Origin: Nitrosomonas cryotolerans ATCC 49181
Lineage (GTDB): Bacteria > Pseudomonadota > Gammaproteobacteria > Burkholderiales > Nitrosomonadaceae
Direction: 5' to 3'
DNA: 64,000 nucleotides
Assembly: GCF_900143275.1 (NCBI RefSeq)
Contig: NZ_FSRO01000001.1
Span: 2,807,607-2,871,606 of the forward strand
Every line of letters begins with the position of its first letter. Positions within the stretch are counted from its first letter, which is position 1. Positions 28,293 through 37,439 of this stretch are shown in pieces. The position numbers and the translations under genes are program-made. The notes below the pieces were generated by a model that made no database searches, was not told the DNA's origin, and saw only the letters and a list, made by a program, of their open reading frames with translations.

Positions 28293-28855
28293 CTATCCTT
28301 GATAGCCTGTAGCTTCAATCATCAATTTTATTTCATCACCCACGATCGGCAAAGCATACTTCATCCCAAAGCTTGAACGTTTCATATTCGCTGTAGCACC
28401 AATACCACACATTATCTGTCCGTTTATCGAATTCATCCCGCATCCAAAAGCAGTTATCGTAAAGGTTAATCGTCGGGTAATGCCGAGCAAGGTAAGATTA
28501 CCTTCAACCCAAATTTTCCATTAGGAGAATTTCCTAATGGAAGCCATTAGAAGAACCTATTGAATACATTTGGAATTCTCTAAATTATGGTTGCTTTAAT
28601 TTGCAAGTTTTTCTTCCTGATTGTTTTGATGTAGGCTATTCATTCCATTAGTTTTTCGTTATTGGGAAATTCCTAATGGAAAATCTGGGTTCAATAACAG
28701 CCATATATAGTAGAAAATCCCAGATAACTTACTGCAAAATGTAAATGTGTCTGCGCTGGATTCAGTTTATACATTTCTGGCGCAGCTGATATCTGACTAA
28801 CAAAAAATAATAGCAGAATAACCAGTAATGAAACTGCAAAACGAAATAGAATCAT
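28293..28855 (-). pseudogene. yceI: Disrupted YceI-family gene
   Basis: The N-terminal part (28695-28855) encodes a signal peptide and YKLNPAQTHLHFAVSYLGFSTIYG, the usual YceI start. The C-terminal part (28293-28502) encodes GNLTLLGITRRLTFTITAFGCG and RSSFGMKYALPIVGDEIKLMIEA, the usual end. Between them about 60-80 expected residues are missing and replaced by a 192-bp inverted-repeat insertion. YceI proteins are periplasmic lipid-binding lipocalin-like proteins; this one cannot be made intact. Confidence 0.82.
28503..28694. mobile_element. Inverted-repeat insertion inside yceI
   Basis: 192 bp with 24-bp terminal inverted repeats (TTCAACCCAAATTTTCCATT and TTGAACCCAGATTTTCCATT share 18 of 20 bases, and the match continues inward). 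There are further copies of the CCATTAG core inside and no coding capacity. It occupies the place of the missing middle of yceI, so insertion came with a deletion. No second copy in the window. Confidence 0.65.
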
Positions 28856-29101
28856 TGCACTGATCTGCCTTAAAAAGAAATGTTCAATCAGACATCGCCA
28901 CTCATCCAGAACTTCATTATCATATACGCTAACTTGAGAGGCCATCCGGAACCAGATAAGGCACCTACAAGCCACCTAAGTTAACCAGACTTTCCATGGT
29001 GAAAGCCTTATATTATTTTCGCGAACAGTAGGTATTCATTTGCTAATCTAGAATCAGCGAGCATAAAAATAGAAACTGCGGTTATCTTTGAGAGGTACTC
29101 A

Positions 29102-30112
29102 ATGAAATTATCTGAACTTTACTGGCATCGCATAACACCACTGCACATTTTGTTGTGGCCATTAAGTCTCTTATTTAACTCATTTATATCATTAAGAAGA
29201 TTAGGCTATTGGCTGGATTTATTTCCTTCTGTGAGTCTGCCAGTACCTGTTATCGTGGTCGATAGTATGACCATCAACGATGAAAGCAGGACACCATTTA
29301 TTCTTTGGCTGATTAGGCTGTTACATTCGCAAGGCATGCGACCCGGGATTGTGAGTCATACTGATACCGATTCTCCCATCTCCCCCATGGCCGTCACTGC
29401 CAGCAGCGATCCGGCTATCGTAAACGGCAAATCATTGTTACTGGCGCAGCAATGTGGCGCTATCTGTCCGGTATGGGTAGGCCATGACCCGGTTATCGTT
29501 GCGCAAGCACTGCTAGCCGCACATCCCGATTGCAATGTACTGATCAATGAGGGTGGGCTACAGTATCATCGCCTACAACGTGATCTTGAAATCATAGTAA
29601 TAAATTACAGTGAAGCAAGCTTTGGCAATGGCCTGATCCTGCCTGCAGGACCATTGCGGGAAAGCCTCAAGCGCTTGCACAATGTGGACGCCGTAATTAT
29701 AAATGAGGAGCGAAAACGATACGCTGATACTCGCGGCTGGGCGCCTGTTTTCAATATGAAATTGGTTAGTGACACGTTCTACAATCTATTAAATCCAGAT
29801 TCTCACGCTGCGCCCGCCACATTTATGAATAAGCGATTACATGCCGTTGCCGGTATAAACCATTACCCGTGGTTTTTAAATCAACTACGACGTATTAATC
29901 TAAACGCCAAACTCCACGCCTTCTCTGAACACCACCGGTTTATCAGACAGGATATCCAATTTCCCGATGCCGAAGCGGTTCTCATGCCAGAAGAAGAAGC
30001 CGCAAAGTGTGTCAATTTCGCTGACTCGACACTTTGGGCATTGTCAGTCAGAGCGTCTATTTATGGCAATTTGCAAGATGTGATTTTAAAAAGTCTAAAA
30101 AAGTCTAAGTAA
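29102..30112 (+). CDS. LpxK-like protein lacking the P-loop (probable pseudo-kinase)
   Basis: 336 residues, collinear with tetraacyldisaccharide 4'-kinase (lipid A pathway): an N-terminal membrane helix (about 10-40), PVIVV, a long Rossmann-like core, GLILPAGPLRESLKRL near residue 178 and a C-terminal domain. The Walker A, normally GGTGKTP, reads NDESRTP near residue 60, losing all glycines and the lysine. The usual DDGLQH reads EGGLQYH near 155, losing the aspartate pair. The frame is nevertheless intact with a GAGAGG ribosome site. It is therefore probably catalytically dead but maintained. It stands alone, away from any lpx genes. Confidence 0.8.
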   Translation: MKLSELYWHRITPLHILLWPLSLLFNSFISLRRLGYWLDLFPSVSLPVPVIVVDSMTINDESRTPFILWLIRLLHSQGMRPGIVSHTDTDSPISPMAVTASSDPAIVNGKSLLLAQQCGAICPVWVGHDPVIVAQALLAAHPDCNVLINEGGLQYHRLQRDLEIIVINYSEASFGNGLILPAGPLRESLKRLHNVDAVIINEERKRYADTRGWAPVFNMKLVSDTFYNLLNPDSHAAPATFMNKRLHAVAGINHYPWFLNQLRRINLNAKLHAFSEHHRFIRQDIQFPDAEAVLMPEEEAAKCVNFADSTLWALSVRASIYGNLQDVILKSLKKSK

Positions 30113-30120
30113 GCGATTTA

Positions 30121-30231
30121 AAGACCGCTGCATAACTGTATTTTTGAGCTTTTCTGATTACTTGCAGCATTGATAAATCAAACACTTAAAAATCTTGCCC
30201 AGCCCGAGATAACCAGTTATGCAGCGGTCTT
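30121..30231. mobile_element. MITE-like element, family A, copy 1
   Basis: 111 bp with terminal inverted repeats AAGACCGCTGCATAACTG / CAGTTATGCAGCGGTCTT and no coding capacity. The second copy (47640-47750) has the same length, is nearly identical and lies in the opposite orientation. No clear target duplication. Confidence 0.85.
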
Positions 30232-30314
30232 ATTTATGGATACCAAATCTCTTAATACGCTGGTATGTCGATTATGTAAAAACACCTGCTTCTTATAAAC
30301 CTTTTCGCTGATAG

Positions 30315-30403
30315 GAGGCTTTTGCAAAAACCCTCGCCGGAAGTTTTAGAATATTGATTATAAAGAATTAACTTTTCAACTATGGGGGTTTTGCAAAGGT
30401 CTC
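30315..30403. mobile_element. MITE-like element, family B, copy 1
   Basis: 89 bp with ends GAGGCTTTTGCAAAA and TTTTGCAAAGGTCTC and an interior TATTGATTATAAAGAATTAA shared with copies 2-4. GCTGAT occurs within two bases of each end, a possible target duplication. Confidence 0.75.
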
Positions 30404-30478
30404 AGCTGATTTTATGCTATCGCTGTTGACATCCTCCCCTTCCTAAACGAAGGGGATTCCTAGCGACTTATTAAGCCG

Positions 30479-31702
30479 TTAAGAGTAGGTTTGTATTGCT
30501 ACTGCCACTGGTTCCTGCTTCTTAGACGAAACTAACGTTTCAACTCCACAGGCTAACAAGCGATGTCCTCGCTCAAGTACATTCAAGGCACCTACCAAGT
30601 CGGCATTGGCTTTAAATCCACATTCTGTACATTCAAAAGCACTTTGGCTTTTGCGATTGTCACGATTAACATGTTGACATCCAGGGCAGGTTTGAGAGGT
30701 GTATTGAGGGTTTACCTTCAATACATCCCCGCCTGAACAAGCCTGTTTATACTCCAAGAACGAAACGAACATTCCCCATCCTTGGTCAAGAATGGATTTG
30801 TTTAGACCCGATTTCGCTTTGACGTTTTTACCATGCTTTTCAACACTGCCCTTGGCACTCTTAGACATGCTTCCTATCTTTAAATTCTCAACTACGACCA
30901 TTGCGTGATTTTTGCTGATTTCGGTTGAGGTTTTGTGTAAGAAGTCTAAACGAGCATTGGCAATACGCTCATGCAGTCGGGTAATGATTTGTTTCTGCTT
31001 TTTCCAGTTAGCAGAGAAACGGACTTTTTTAGACAGCTTACGCTGTTCAAAAGCCAGTTTCTTTGATAACTTTCTGAAACTGTTTAAAGGTTCTACGTAT
31101 GAGCCGTCTGACAAGGTTGCAAAGCGGGTAACGCCCATATCAACACCAATCATACTGGTTGAGCTATGACGCTTTAGCTCGGTCTCGTACTCAGTCTGAA
31201 TCGACACGTACCAATAACCGCCTTTACGGGAAATCGTCATATTTTTAACGTCACCAATGACTTGGCGTGAATTACGATATTTCACCCAACCGATTTTAGG
31301 CAAGAACACTTTGCTAGACTCTTGCTCCAGCTTAAATCCTTGTGGATAACGAAAGCTGTCACTCAAACCTTTTTTCTTGAATTTTGGAATCCGTTTTAAA
31401 GGCTGTTTTTTATCAAAACCGTCTTTGAACGCTTTTTCTAAGTTTTTTAAGGCTTGTTGCAACGGTTGAGAATGAACGGTTTTTAGAAATCCATAATCTT
31501 CTGAGGATTTCCATAGCTTTAGCCAAAATGACAACTCGTTGTACCAAAGCAATGGCTGTTTCTGCTCTAATCTGAACAGATTCATTGCTAAGGCTTTATT
31601 CCAAACAAACCGATTAGCACCCGCAAACTCAACCATCTTCTGTGCTTGGTCAGAATTTGGATTGAGTCGAAATTTAAAGGCTTTGCGTATAATCTGCTTC
31701 AT
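30479..31702 (-). CDS. tnpB: TnpB, RNA-guided nuclease (copy 2, altered C-terminus)
   Basis: 407 residues from the ATG at 31700-31702. RuvC-like D, E and D residues and the zinc ribbon (CPGC, CTEC) are intact. A one-base deletion close to the end (CTGCCACTGG where copies 1 and 3 have CTGCCTACTGG) changes the last residues to EPVAVAIQTYS instead of EPVGSSNTNLLLTA. The changed tail is beyond the catalytic core, so activity may persist. Other differences from copy 1 are single substitutions. Confidence 0.9.
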   Translation of the reverse strand: MKQIIRKAFKFRLNPNSDQAQKMVEFAGANRFVWNKALAMNLFRLEQKQPLLWYNELSFWLKLWKSSEDYGFLKTVHSQPLQQALKNLEKAFKDGFDKKQPLKRIPKFKKKGLSDSFRYPQGFKLEQESSKVFLPKIGWVKYRNSRQVIGDVKNMTISRKGGYWYVSIQTEYETELKRHSSTSMIGVDMGVTRFATLSDGSYVEPLNSFRKLSKKLAFEQRKLSKKVRFSANWKKQKQIITRLHERIANARLDFLHKTSTEISKNHAMVVVENLKIGSMSKSAKGSVEKHGKNVKAKSGLNKSILDQGWGMFVSFLEYKQACSGGDVLKVNPQYTSQTCPGCQHVNRDNRKSQSAFECTECGFKANADLVGALNVLERGHRLLACGVETLVSSKKQEPVAVAIQTYS

Positions 31703-31732
31703 GGTTATAATTATACAAAAAGGAATTGGTCT

Positions 31733-32149
31733 ATGCAAGTTAATAACGATGTAAGAACAGGAAGACATTGTGTTTTTAATCTTCATGTCCATTTGGTCTT
31801 TGTAACAAAATACCGTAGAGATGTTTTCTCCGGAAGGGTATTAATTGATTTGGAAGAAATATTTAAAAACGTGTGTTTGGATTTTGAAGCAGAATTGGTG
31901 GAATTTAACGGTGAGCATGATCATATTCACCTTTTAGTTAACTATCCACCAAAAATTGCTATTTCTAACTTGGTAAATAGTTTGAAAGGCGTTTCAAGCC
32001 GACTTATTCGCAAAAAGAATTATCCCGAAATTAAAAATAAGCTTTGGGGTAATATGCTTTGGAGTCCAAGCTATTTTGCGGGTAGTTGTGGTGGAGCACC
32101 ACTCTCGATTATTAAGCAATATATTGAACAACAGCAAAGACCGCATTAA
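31733..32149 (+). CDS. tnpA: TnpA, Y1 HUH transposase (copy 2)
   Basis: 138 residues, identical to copy 1 except at one early residue (GRHCVF versus GRNCVF). HDHIHLL and the catalytic tyrosine in IKQYIEQ are intact. Divergent from its tnpB. Confidence 0.92.
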   Translation: MQVNNDVRTGRHCVFNLHVHLVFVTKYRRDVFSGRVLIDLEEIFKNVCLDFEAELVEFNGEHDHIHLLVNYPPKIAISNLVNSLKGVSSRLIRKKNYPEIKNKLWGNMLWSPSYFAGSCGGAPLSIIKQYIEQQQRPH

Positions 32150-32227
32150 ACAGGCTTCGCCTGTGCGCTTATATCTCCGCCCTGAAGGACGAAGTTTTAC
32201 GCGCTATTTGATAAATCCTCTATTGAC

Positions 32228-35200
32228 TCAATCAGAGAGCGTTGCCAGTGTGGTATTACCTCCCGCCGCAGTAGTGTCAATCGTTACCATTCGTTCAGTT
32301 ACAAAACGATATAAATAATGTGGTCCACCCGCCTTCGGACCGGTCCCCGAGAGCCCTTCACCACCAAAAGGTTGCACACCAACTATTGCTCCTATTTGGT
32401 TACGGTTAACATAGATATTACCCACTTTAACCCGCTTCTGAATATAATCCGCCCTTGAGTCAATACGACTATGAATACCCAGCGTCAGGCCATAGCCAGT
32501 ATTATTGATCGCTTCAATTACGTTATCCAGCTCTTGAGAAGCATAACGTATGATATGTAGGACTGGACCAAATACTTCGTGCGTCAGCAAACTCATATCC
32601 TTGATCTCAAAGGCACAGGGCGCAAAGAAAGTCCCCTCTTCCGTACCTTCCGGAAGCGAACATTGACAAAGCAGCTGCGCGTTATGACACATCATTTCAT
32701 AATGGCATTTCAGTTTTTCCAACGCAACACTGTCAATAACAGGGCCGATATCCGTTGATAGCAGGCACGGATTACCAATGTTTAATTCAGCCATTGCGCC
32801 GGTCAGCATTTCTATAATACGGTCAGCCACTTCCTCCTGTAAATACAATACACGGAGTGCTGAACAACGCTGCCCCGCACTATGAAAGGCAGAACTGATT
32901 ACATCGCGCACTACCTGCTCAGTCAAAGCGGAAGAATCGACAATCATGGCATTCTGGCCACCTGTTTCAGCGATTAACGGGATAATGGGTCCAGGCTTAT
33001 TTGCTAATACGCCATTGATTGCTCGTGCCGTTTCGGTTGAACCTGTGAAAACTACACCGGCAATGCGCGCGTCACTTACCAGTGCTGTACCCACCCTTTT
33101 TCCTGATCCAGGCAAGAAATGCAGCACCTCAAACGGGATGCCGCCCGCATGTAGAAGTTGTATTGCACGCATTGCGATCAACGGTGTTTGCTCAGCCGGT
33201 TTTGCAATCACCGCATTACCCGAAGCCAGTGCTGCTCCAATCTGACCTGTAAAAATTGCCAATGGAAAATTCCACGGACTGATGCAGACAAACACACCGC
33301 GCCCGTGTAGTGTCATGGCATTATATTCACCGGTAGTACCACGAAATATCGATGGTTGTGCAAATCCCTGGCAAGCCATCATGGCATAATAACGCAGAAA
33401 ATCGCTCGCTTCACGTATCTCTGCAACGGCATCATCGACCGTTTTACCGCCTTCCCGCATACACAATGCCATCAACTCAGCTCGATTAGAGTCGAATAAG
33501 TCAGCCGCACGCTGCAAATAGGCGGCACGTTTATCTACGGGGGTGGCGTCCCATTTATGTTGGGCTTCCTGTGCTATTCCAATCGCCTTCTTGGCATGCT
33601 CAACGCTGGCTTCAACGACTAATCCAACCGTATCATGATGGTCTGCCGGGTTATAGATTGGCCGCTCATCACCATCCGCTTCAACAATACCGTTAATTAA
33701 GGGATTCGCTGTCCATGGTGCTAACGAAGTAAACGATTGCAGCTCGTGCATTAAATTCTGCAACATCATGGGATCCGTAAGGTCGATTCCTTTTGAATTT
33801 TCCCGATCGGGCATATAAAGATCCTGCGGTAACGGAATATGCGGATGCGGCTTTTCCTCAAGGTCCATCATTTTCGCGATAGGATCAGCGATAATCTCAG
33901 CAATCGATCGTTGTTTATCCAGCACGTGGTTAACAAAAGAAGTATTGGCGCCATTTTCCAGTAATCGTCTTACCAGATAAGGTAACAAATGTTCATGACT
34001 ACCAACCGGCGCATAGACGCGACATGCCTGCTTATTATCACTCTCGCCCACAATCTGATCATAAAGCATCTCTCCCATGCCATGCAGACGCTGAAACTCA
34101 AAATCGGTATGCTCATCACCTGCGACTGCCAGCACAGAAGCTACTGTGTGAGCATTATGGGTCGCAAATTGGGGATAGAGATAATGCGAGGCAGAAAATA
34201 AACGTTTCATACAGGCAACAAACGAAACATCTGTGGCTGCTTTGCGGGTAAAGACAGGGTAGCCAGGAAGGCCCAAGGCCTGTGCCTGTTTAATTTCCCT
34301 ATCCCAATACGCACCCTTAACGAGTCGCACAGCTAATCTTCGCTCATACCGCCTGGCTAGCCCTTCCAGCCAGTCAATCACGGGTAAAGCGCGTTTCTGA
34401 TAAGCCTGCACAGCTAACCCGAATCCGGCCCACCCGGCAAGTCTGGAATCGGAAAAAACGGCTTCTACCAGCGTCAACGACAAATCCAGGCGTTCTGTTT
34501 CTTCAGCATCTATGGTCAAACCGATATCATAATCTCGTGCTCTGAACAGCAGTGTTTTTAATCTTGGTACCAATTCCGCCATGACACGTTCACGCTGCGA
34601 GAATTCATAACGTGGGTGCAATGCCGATAACTTCACCGAGATACCCGGGCCTTGAACCGGCCCGCGACCATCCGAATATTTTCCAATCGCTTCAATCGCA
34701 TGCATATAGGATTCAAAATAATCTTCAGCTTCAGCCTGGGTATGTGCGGACTCACCCAGCATATCGTAAGAATATCGATAACCCCGTTGCTCAGATTCTT
34801 CTGCCCGGGCAAGTGCTTCTTCGATCGTACGCCCCATAACAAACTCGCGGGCAATGATTTTCATGGCTTGCACAAGCGCCTGTCGCACGACGACTTCACC
34901 ACTTCGGGCCACTAAACTCTGTAATGTGGCTTCAAAGCCAGGTTGTTGATCACGATCATGCGGTTTTGCAATACGCCCGGTTAACATCAATGCCCAAGTT
35001 GATGCATTAACAAGTAAGGAGTCAGATGCGCCCATGTGCTCGGCCCAGTTCGCCTGAAAAAGCTTATCCTCGATTAACAAATCAGCCGTCTTTGCATCTG
35101 GAATGCGCAATAATGCCTCTGCAAGGCACATCAGCATCACTCCCTCATGACTCGCCAAATCATATTCATGCATAAAAGCATCAAGACTGCCCGCATGCGG

Positions 35201-35383
35201 ATAGCGCTCACGAATACCCTCAGACAAACTCGTTCCAATCTCTTGGACGCGTTGACGCATTTGAACAGGCAATGCGGCAGCATGTAAACGCGCTTTAATA
35301 CACGTGGATTCATCCAGCAGGTAAGCGGCTTGAACTGCAGCACGTAATGAATCAACGGGTAATAATGGTTTATCAAATAGCAT
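32228..35383 (-). CDS. putA: Bifunctional proline dehydrogenase / L-glutamate gamma-semialdehyde dehydrogenase PutA
   Basis: 1051 residues. There is no N-terminal ribbon-helix-helix domain, so this is a short PutA that should not act as a DNA-binding repressor. The proline dehydrogenase barrel shows ISVKLSALHPRYEF near residue 250, LTIDAEETERLDLSL near 292, and RLAVRLVKGAYWD near 345. The aldehyde dehydrogenase half shows CISPWNFPLAIFTGQIGAAL near 695, the catalytic cysteine in HSAGQRCSALRVLYLQ near 832 and FGPVLHIIRY near 955. The two-step oxidation of proline to glutamate would feed electrons to quinone. Confidence 0.94.
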   Translation of the reverse strand: MLFDKPLLPVDSLRAAVQAAYLLDESTCIKARLHAAALPVQMRQRVQEIGTSLSEGIRERYPHAGSLDAFMHEYDLASHEGVMLMCLAEALLRIPDAKTADLLIEDKLFQANWAEHMGASDSLLVNASTWALMLTGRIAKPHDRDQQPGFEATLQSLVARSGEVVVRQALVQAMKIIAREFVMGRTIEEALARAEESEQRGYRYSYDMLGESAHTQAEAEDYFESYMHAIEAIGKYSDGRGPVQGPGISVKLSALHPRYEFSQRERVMAELVPRLKTLLFRARDYDIGLTIDAEETERLDLSLTLVEAVFSDSRLAGWAGFGLAVQAYQKRALPVIDWLEGLARRYERRLAVRLVKGAYWDREIKQAQALGLPGYPVFTRKAATDVSFVACMKRLFSASHYLYPQFATHNAHTVASVLAVAGDEHTDFEFQRLHGMGEMLYDQIVGESDNKQACRVYAPVGSHEHLLPYLVRRLLENGANTSFVNHVLDKQRSIAEIIADPIAKMMDLEEKPHPHIPLPQDLYMPDRENSKGIDLTDPMMLQNLMHELQSFTSLAPWTANPLINGIVEADGDERPIYNPADHHDTVGLVVEASVEHAKKAIGIAQEAQHKWDATPVDKRAAYLQRAADLFDSNRAELMALCMREGGKTVDDAVAEIREASDFLRYYAMMACQGFAQPSIFRGTTGEYNAMTLHGRGVFVCISPWNFPLAIFTGQIGAALASGNAVIAKPAEQTPLIAMRAIQLLHAGGIPFEVLHFLPGSGKRVGTALVSDARIAGVVFTGSTETARAINGVLANKPGPIIPLIAETGGQNAMIVDSSALTEQVVRDVISSAFHSAGQRCSALRVLYLQEEVADRIIEMLTGAMAELNIGNPCLLSTDIGPVIDSVALEKLKCHYEMMCHNAQLLCQCSLPEGTEEGTFFAPCAFEIKDMSLLTHEVFGPVLHIIRYASQELDNVIEAINNTGYGLTLGIHSRIDSRADYIQKRVKVGNIYVNRNQIGAIVGVQPFGGEGLSGTGPKAGGPHYLYRFVTERMVTIDTTAAGGNTTLATLSD

Positions 35384-35527
35384 GGTATAACTCCTCGCCT
35401 TGAGTGTAGGGCCATTTATCGAGGCCAGACAAAACCAGATAATCTTGCAAACTACTCTACTCAGCTAACTTACCATACAAAAAACTTCATTTGCCCCCAA
35501 TTGACCGGCTAAAACTGCTTTATTCTT

Positions 35528-35914
35528 TCACAAATGCGGATAAAGCCATATAAAAACGATGGAAAAGACTGTCAACAAGGAAATGATGAGCTCGCTACAT
35601 ATAAACCTATAAGGCTTAACCGTATATGCATTTGCAAGTGCTGTATTAATTTTCTTAGCCACCTCCACTTCCAATAATCTTATTCGGCGGTAAATCGAAG
35701 CGTTTAAAAACCAACGAAGGCATTCTAGTGATGACAAAATGCAAGTTAAGCCAATTTGAATGAATATTTCTTCTATTATCAGCGTGTGTATTCGTTCAAC
35801 AGACAATAACCAGCCTAATGCAACAAGATGTATACCAGTAGATACCCATACATTTTTAGCATACGTGTTAGTGAGAAATTTAAGCGCCTCTAGTTTTCCT
35901 GCTTCTATATCCAT
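35528..35914 (-). CDS. Small membrane protein of unknown function
   Basis: 128 residues from the ATG at 35912-35914, chosen because AGGAGTG lies 7 nt upstream; the frame runs 36 bp further. There are three hydrophobic segments (about 26-42, 49-68 and 105-124) and a charged helical stretch RRIRLLEVEVAKKINTAL between the second and third. I do not recognise a family. It stands alone between putA and an IS remnant. Confidence 0.6.
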   Translation of the reverse strand: MDIEAGKLEALKFLTNTYAKNVWVSTGIHLVALGWLLSVERIHTLIIEEIFIQIGLTCILSSLECLRWFLNASIYRRIRLLEVEVAKKINTALANAYTVKPYRFICSELIISLLTVFSIVFIWLYPHL

Positions 35915-36042
35915 TATCGTCACTCCTGATTCATTTAACACTCTCCCCACCCAGAACCGAGATTCATTGTAGAAGGATTATTGAGATAAGTTAATGAGCC
36001 CGATCTATGAGTTTCTGATGCTTACTGACAACGAAAGTCACA

Positions 36043-36430
36043 TTGACATCCTCCCCCGCCTAAAGACAGGGGATTCCTGCTGTCTCTACCCCGGAATGAA
36101 GCAGATGACTTCGGTGAGTTCTTTTTGCTGACGACATTACCGCATCGTTCACTTGGCAGACGAGCTGGACATGTCCTGCCCTTAGAATATTGATGGCCAC
36201 GTTGAGGTCTGCATTTTCTGTGTACCCACATTCGACACACGCGAACTTGGATTGCGTTGCGCGATTCTCGGCGGACACATGGCCGCAGGCCGGACACGTC
36301 CGGCTTGCTTGTATTCCAGCTGGCGGCGGGATTCACTCCAGTCCTGATCGAGAATCGATTTGTTGAAGCCCACTTTGGCTTTGACACTTCGTCCTGGCAG
36401 CTTAATCGAACCTGCTGCTGACTTACTCAT
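36043..36430 (-). pseudogene. Decayed TnpB fragment of an IS200/IS605 element, with right end
   Basis: The minus strand encodes [24 protein letters not shown], then after frameshifts a zinc ribbon tail ([25 protein letters not shown]), i.e. the C-terminal third of a TnpB distinct from the three intact copies. The downstream end TTGACATCCTCCCCC (from 36043) with a hairpin has the same right-end wording as the intact elements. No tnpA or left end is visible. Confidence 0.8.
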
Positions 36431-36644
36431 ATTCGTGGCTCTCTATTTATCTCGTACCAGAGCTTAACGACTTGTCTAATTTTGTGGTGCCACTTCATCT
36501 CCACCATTTGCGGTAATCATGGCTTGATTTTTCAAAGCATCTGGTCTTTCATCTCAGAATAATTTATGATGACTGACTTCATGTCGGTTTTTTGCAAATC
36601 CATAATATATTTAACTTTCAAGTGAAATTTAGAGGATAAACATT

Positions 36645-37082
36645 ATGACCAAGATCTGGGTTCTCACCGCGAACAGCGGCAATGCTACACTCTTTACCGC
36701 AGACTCGCCGACAGCAGCTTTGACCGAATTAATGAACTTTGATAATCCCCACGCACGCGCAAAACAGATGGAACTCAGCAGTGATCGCGCGGGGCGCAGC
36801 TTCGATAGCCACGGCGAAGGCCGCCATGCTATGGCGGTTGAAGTCGAACCCAAGGAACAGGAACAGATTCGTTTCGCCAAGTTAATTGCTGATCGGCTTG
36901 AGCAAGGACGCGTGGAGAATGCATTTGAACGCCTCGTAGTAGTAGCGGCACCCGCGTTTCTTGGCCTGCTACGGGCTAACTTCAATACCCCTCTCAGCTC
37001 TTTGCTGTCCCTGGAAATAGACAAAGATTACACGGCGCTCCGACCTGAAGAATTGCGCACTCGCCTACCCGAACGACTTTAA
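36645..37082 (+). CDS. Host attachment family protein
   Basis: 145 residues resembling the family annotated as host attachment protein: it opens MTKIWVLTANSGNATLF, has ELSSDRAGRSFDSHGEGRHAM near residue 45 and FAKLIADRLEQGRVENAFERLVVVAAPAFLGLLR near 77. The family has an actin-/release-factor-like alpha/beta fold; no proven role, and the attachment name comes from a plant-associated bacterium. GAGGATAAA precedes the start. It lies 42 bp upstream of the hibernation factor, so stress-linked co-expression is plausible. Confidence 0.78.
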   Translation: MTKIWVLTANSGNATLFTADSPTAALTELMNFDNPHARAKQMELSSDRAGRSFDSHGEGRHAMAVEVEPKEQEQIRFAKLIADRLEQGRVENAFERLVVVAAPAFLGLLRANFNTPLSSLLSLEIDKDYTALRPEELRTRLPERL

Positions 37083-37124
37083 ATCCTTGATATTTCAAAT
37101 TAGCCACAATTACAGGAGAAAATC

Positions 37125-37439
37125 ATGCAGATACAAGTCAATACCGGCCATAATGTTGAGGGTCACGAGGAATTTTCCGGTCAAGTCAAAACCAAGATAG
37201 AGGATGCGCTGAATCGTTTCAGCAAACACGTCACCCGAGTTGAAGTACATATCAGCGACGAAAACAGCGACAAAGGTGGCATGAATGACAAACGTTGCTT
37301 GATGGAAGCTCGTTTGGAAGGTCGCCAACCTATCGCGGTTACTCACCAAGCGGAAAGCCTGAATCTAGCCGTCCAAGGCGCTATCGATAAGTTGAAAAAC
37401 GTGATCGAGAGTACGCTTGATCGGCTGAATAATCATTAA
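37125..37439 (+). CDS. Ribosome hibernation promoting factor / RaiA family protein
   Basis: 104 residues of the HPF/RaiA (S30AE) fold: MQIQVNTGHNVEGHEEFSGQVKTKIEDAL, VEVHISDENSDKGG near residue 43, CLMEARLEGRQPIAVTHQAESLNLAVQGAIDKLKNVIE after. It is the short form without the long-HPF dimerisation tail. Such proteins bind the 30S decoding region and silence ribosomes under stress. A consensus AGGAG lies upstream. Confidence 0.85.
   Translation: MQIQVNTGHNVEGHEEFSGQVKTKIEDALNRFSKHVTRVEVHISDENSDKGGMNDKRCLMEARLEGRQPIAVTHQAESLNLAVQGAIDKLKNVIESTLDRLNNH

Larger units (their letters stand above)
30426..32215. mobile_element. IS200/IS605-family element, copy 2
   Basis: 1.79 kb, nearly identical to copy 1 and in the same orientation, with the same TTGACAT end and hairpin on the tnpB side and GATAAA on the tnpA side. 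The tnpA-side end is 12 bp from the putA stop codon (32228). Confidence 0.92.
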
